This document shows positions 32,036 through 35,513 of a stretch of DNA of 35,513 nt, one piece after another; the first letter of the stretch is position 1; each line of letters starts with the position of its first letter. The notes beneath the pieces were generated by a model. That model saw only the letters and a list, made by a program, of their open reading frames with translations. It was not told the origin of the DNA and did not search any database. Where the stretch lies: assembly GCF_000344175.1 (NCBI RefSeq), contig NZ_ALWW01000031.1, positions 1 to 35,513 of the forward strand, written 5' to 3'. Made by a program: the position numbers and the translations under genes. Source of the DNA: Listeria fleischmannii subsp. fleischmannii LU2006-1 (lineage in GTDB: Bacteria; Bacillota; Bacilli; Lactobacillales; Listeriaceae).

Positions 32036-32347
32036 ATGGCAAGAGCAAGGGATAAATTAGACCAACTCTATTCAAATAAACGCTGGCGTAAGGTAAGGGA
32101 AATCGTTTTGAAGAGGGACTACTATCTTTGTCAAGTATGCAAACGAGAAGGAAGAATCATAGAAGGTAAGACAGTCCATCACATCATTGAGCTTAGAGAA
32201 GATGAATCATTAGCCTATGAGTTGAGTAATCTTGAAACAGTTTGCGATGCTTGTCATAACCGATTGCATCCTGAGCGTAATGGAAGCCAGCCAAAAAAGA
32301 AATTATCTAAGGATGTCATTCGATTTTATAAAAATGAAGAACTGTAA
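32036..32347 (+). CDS. HNH nuclease of the packaging module
   Basis: 103 residues. Zinc-binding CQVCKREG and CDACHNRLHP frame the HNH core VHHIIELREDESLAYELSNLE (in part HHIIELRED). Directly upstream of the terminase genes, as in many cos-type siphophages, where the HNH protein works with the terminase to make cohesive ends. ATG 32036 preferred; GTG 32027 is possible. Confidence 0.9.
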   Translation: MARARDKLDQLYSNKRWRKVREIVLKRDYYLCQVCKREGRIIEGKTVHHIIELREDESLAYELSNLETVCDACHNRLHPERNGSQPKKKLSKDVIRFYKNEEL

Positions 32348-32463
32348 GGTACCCCCCTCCTCTAAAAAGTTGGAATCCATTGGTACCACTAGACGGATAC
32401 CAGCATAACTCACAAAAATACCGCTTTTCAATAATTGGCAAGGACCAGAAAGAAGGTGAAAAT
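32348..32463. other. Region between HNH and terS, candidate cos site
   Basis: Non-coding, with GGTACCCCCCTCCTC at the left (32348-32362) and GGTACCACTAG (32382-32392) further on. In phages with the HNH-TerS-TerL order the cos site commonly lies just here and is often C/G-rich in an AT-rich genome. This is position-based inference only. Confidence 0.3.
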
Positions 32464-32922
32464 ATGGCTCAACAAAAGCAAAGTGCAAGGCTACAAGTTT
32501 TAAATGGTAACCCTAATAAACGCAATGTCACGAAATTGAAAAAACAAGCAGAGAATGAACAGAAACTAAAAATGAATACGGATAATCTAAGAAAACCGCC
32601 AGCATGGTTGGATAAAGAAGGAAAAAAAGCATTTATTTATATTGTACAGGAATTAAAATCGGTTGATTTAGTTGGTAATGCCGACCTATATGCGATTGCC
32701 ATTTATGCGGACTCTTATTCACAGTATTTGAAATATAGGCGAATTGTTAAAGCAACAGGAAATTGGGTGGACGGAAAGCCTAATCCATACATTACGAAAA
32801 TGGAGAATGCAGCCAAACAAATGCGAGGTTTTGGTGCTGATTTAGGTTTATCCCCGCACGCAAGAATCCGATTAGCTGCAAGTTTAGCGGAGCAAGATGA
32901 TGGTGAGACCGATGACTACTAG
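32464..32922 (+). CDS. terS: Terminase small subunit (P27 family)
   Basis: 152 residues: QKQSARLQVLNGNPNKRNVT, PPAWLDKEGKKAFIYIVQEL, YADSYSQYLKYRRIV and GLSPHARIRLAASL are P27-type features. It recognises phage DNA for packaging and loads the large subunit. ATG 32464 follows AGAAGGTGAAAAT; the longer reading has no site and covers the presumed cos region. Its end overlaps terL by 11 bases. Confidence 0.93.
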   Translation: MAQQKQSARLQVLNGNPNKRNVTKLKKQAENEQKLKMNTDNLRKPPAWLDKEGKKAFIYIVQELKSVDLVGNADLYAIAIYADSYSQYLKYRRIVKATGNWVDGKPNPYITKMENAAKQMRGFGADLGLSPHARIRLAASLAEQDDGETDDY

Positions 32923-34731
32923 TATTTTGGATTTTACTTATACAGAATTAGAATCTTGGTTCTCAGAATACAAAGAAGCCATGTCGAGTTGGGGAGGGTA
33001 TTTACTTGAATCATATCCTGAATTATTAACTACTTGGTATGCTGAACGAGTGATTGATTATAAAAACGTTGCAGATAAATCAAAAGTTTCTCCAGGTGAT
33101 TGTGTTATGCCAGCTAATAAATATGTTATTTTAGCTGCTGAACGCCACATGAAAGATTTAGAGAAACAAGGAACTGATGACTTTCCGTGGATTTTTGATA
33201 TAGAAAAGGCGCATCGACCAATTCGTTTTATTGAAAAGAAATGTCAGCCTCAAAAGGGAATTTTGAACGGTTAGTGATGCAACCCTGGCAACATTTCGTG
33301 ATTGGTTCAATTTTTGGTTGGATTCATCGTGAAACAGGAATTAGGCGATTTCGAGAGGCAGTAGACTTCATCGGACGAAAAAACGGAAAAACGACAAAAG
33401 TTTCCGGCCTTTCAAACTATATGCTGTCAGAAGATGGGGAAAATGGTGCCAATATCTACATTCTCGCTAATTCTCAAAAACAATCTAATATTTTATTTAA
33501 AGAAGCAAAAGCGATGGTTGAGAAATCGCCTTTTTTAATGAAAAAATTGAAACCTATGGCTCGTGAAATTTTATATCCTCAGAAAAATTGTTCCATGGTG
33601 GCATTATCTGCGGAAAAAGATAAAGACGGTGAAAATCTTCACTTTGGTTGTTTTGATGAAGTTCATGATTACGAAGATTATTATTTAATCAATGTTATGA
33701 AACGATCTAGAGCAATGCGCTCTCAGCCTTTAATTATGTATATTACAACGGCTGGAACAAAAATTGACGGTCCACTAATGGATATGGTAGATGCCGGCAA
33801 AGAGTGTTTAGAGCGTTATGAAGAAAACTTAGATGAAAGAACTTTTTACTTTTTAGCCATGTTAGATGATATTTCAGAAGCAGATAATCCGGAAACCTGG
33901 ATTAAAGCCAATCCTAATTTTTGTTTGATGGATGTGGTTTCTATGATTACGGATTATAAAAAAGATAGAAAAGTTTCTTCTGAAAAAGCAGACTGGGTTA
34001 CGAAGCAATTTAACTTATTTAGTGATATTAGTGATATGAGCTTTGTGGATAATCATATCATTTTAAAAAATAATAAAGTGATTGATATAAAAGAGTTGCG
34101 AGGTAAAAAATGTGTTGGAGGATATGATTTATCTGATTCAGAAGACTTTACCAGTGCTATTCTCGAATTCCCACTTGAAACAGGAGAAATATTTATTCTA
34201 AATCATAGTTGGATTCCTCGGGCTCGATATGAACGCGATAAAAATCCCCAGAGACTCCGCAAGTGGGAAAAAGAAGGGGAATTAACGATTATTGATGGTG
34301 ATTATGTAGATTTTCAATATGTATTAGATTGGTTCAAAGAAATGAATCAACTCTATGATATTGTTTTGATTCGTTACGATCCTGCAAAAGCCGTCCGTTT
34401 AAATAAAGAACTAGAACAGTTTGGATTTGAAACAGAAGTAGCTAGACAAGGATTTTTCACCTTAGGCGGTCCGCTACAAAATTTCAAAGAAATGTTACTC
34501 GACACTAAGATTATTTTTAATAATTCTGGTATGTTTCGATGGTTTCTAAGTAATGTAACATTAAGAAAAGACAGAAATGATAATTGGTTGCCAACAAAAT
34601 CAAGTAAGAGCCGAAAAATTGACGGTTTTGCTGCAGCTTTAAATGCACATTGTACAGTGATTGATATGTTGATTAAACCCCAACTCGAAGGGGGTGTGGG
34701 AGTTATTACAATGAAAGACCTATTCTCTTAA
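32912..34731 (+). CDS. terL: Terminase large subunit, interrupted by an apparent frameshift
   Basis: Packaging motor ATPase and nuclease. The N-terminal 121 residues (LDFTYTELESWFSEYKEAM, in part) end near 33274; the rest is read from 33245 in another frame: NFERLVMQPWQHFVIG, Walker A-like GRKNGKTTK, Walker B LHFGCFDEVHDYED, motif III ITTAGT, and nuclease acidic residues in GYDLSDSEDFTSA and later RYDPAK. One extra base near 33250-33253 (CCTCAA to CCTTCAA) would join QPSKGNFERL into about 606 residues, normal for the HK97-type family. Read literally, the motor is split. Confidence 0.92.
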
Positions 34732-34749
34732 GCGAAAGGTGGTGAGGCT

Positions 34750-35513
34750 GTGAATTTTTTTCAGAAAGTAATATACAAAGCGACTCCTCAAAGCGTGAAA
34801 AATAAAATTGTAAAAGATTTCTCAACGCAAAGTAATTTTACCTCCTGGATAGGAAAAGTTTTCTTTGGGATTGAGAATGACACACTTGCGACAAATGAAA
34901 ATATATTTTCTGTTGTGTCTCGACTTTCTAATGTCTTAGCAAGCTTGCCGTTTAAATTATATAAGGAATACGACGTGCAAAATACAGATGAGTTTAACCA
35001 GCTATATTTTGCACCGAATGTAAATCAAACTTTGGAAGATGTCATAAAGTCACTTGAAGTGTCCAGAAATACAAATGGTAATGGATATGCGATTCTTATA
35101 CGAGATATTCGAGCGAAAGTAGAACACTTGATTCCATTAGACCCGAATAACGTCGAGCCGATGATAGAGCGAGAATCTCATGAATTATGGTATCGCATTC
35201 GAAATGAGGGGCGGACCTATTTTATCCATCATTTAGATATGATTCATGTAAAACACATTTCTATAATCAGTACTTGGAAAGGAATTAGCCCCATACAGGT
35301 ATTGAAAAATTCCAATCAGTATGATAAGGCTGTTCGAGAATTCGCTTTGAAGGAAATGCAAAATACACGAGATTCATTTATTTTAAAATACGGTCAAAAT
35401 GTATAGAATCCAGAAAAAAAGGCTGACTTATTGTGGAAGTATTTTAAACGTTTCTAATGAGGAAAATCGGCGGCGTGCTGTTTCAAGAACCTGGTGTTGA
35501 GGTTGAAAAAATC
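34750..35513 (+). CDS. Phage portal protein, 5' part, broken by several changes and cut by the window end
   Basis: HK97-type portal protein: FFGIENDTLATNENIFSVVSRLSNVLASLP, in part VVSRLSNVLASLPFKLYKEY, then NTNGNGYAILIRD, LIPLDPNNVEP and MIHVKHISI. It starts with GTG after AAAGGTGGTGAG. The frame meets TAG at 35404-35406, then continues in frame as NPEKKADLLWKYFKRF, then needs one base removed near 35453 (CTAATGAGG) and another near 35469 to give the expected FYEEN and GGVLFQEPGVEVEKI. Three lesions in 70 bases at the very end of the window suggest low-quality sequence. The gene runs on beyond 35513. Confidence 0.88.

Noticed and set aside
33241-33280. Programmed frameshift or intein boundary in terL
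   Set aside because: No slippery heptamer or downstream structure is evident, no intein blocks are present, and similar shifts occur throughout the window in unrelated genes.

Overview
The window is low-GC Firmicute DNA whose left part has a gene order I know from Listeria and close relatives (Listeriaceae): mmpL – ung – rnhC (reverse) – zapA – cvpA – polX – mutS2 – trxA – uvrC – lysC – yslB (reverse) – racE – rph – rdgB – yfcE-type phosphodiesterase – tRNA-Arg. I infer a Listeria-type host. The species cannot be fixed without database comparison.

Layout. 1-14400 is core chromosome, mainly DNA repair and replication (ung, rnhC, polX, mutS2, uvrC), cell division (zapA), wall and lysine precursors (lysC, racE), and RNA or nucleotide-pool care (rph, rdgB). 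14405-14537 is a tRNA-Arg(UCU) gene with a consensus promoter. A prophage begins immediately after it and runs to the end of the window. From left to right the prophage holds: a reverse-strand lysogeny block (tyrosine integrase, lipoprotein, ImmA-like peptidase, CI-like repressor); a divergent control region with two operator-like palindromes; two antirepressor genes (BRO-type and Rha/KilAC-type) with a DUF4145 gene between them on the opposite strand; a run of small early genes; a replication/recombination block (Gp157-like, Sak4-like AAA ATPase, an HNH homing-type endonuclease, SF2 helicase, DUF669 protein, prim-pol/D5 helicase); a cluster of alternating 11-bp repeats that looks like a replication origin; a VRR-NUC protein and a late-gene activator; a structured RNA with a tRNA-like domain; two accessory genes (YxeA-like, aldo/keto reductase); and the start of the packaging module (HNH nuclease, TerS, TerL, portal). 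The right attachment site and the structural and lysis genes lie beyond the window.

A striking property of the sequence is that many otherwise conserved genes are split by single-base shifts, nearly all in homopolymer runs: mmpL, rnhC, zapA, mutS2, lysC, yslB and rph in the host, and the BRO gene, gp157, terL and portal in the prophage. Essential genes are hit as often as phage genes, and most shifts are one extra A or T. This points to homopolymer errors in the assembly rather than biological decay, and I annotate these genes as single loci with suspected frameshifts. The two ends of the window are the worst, as expected of contig ends.

Most worth following up are the non-coding structures: the tRNA-like RNA with a greatly extended anticodon arm (30128-30253), the origin-like repeat cluster (28399-28662), the paired operators of the immunity region (17246-17290), the duplicated leader in front of two early genes, and a palindrome-bounded element between cvpA and polX.
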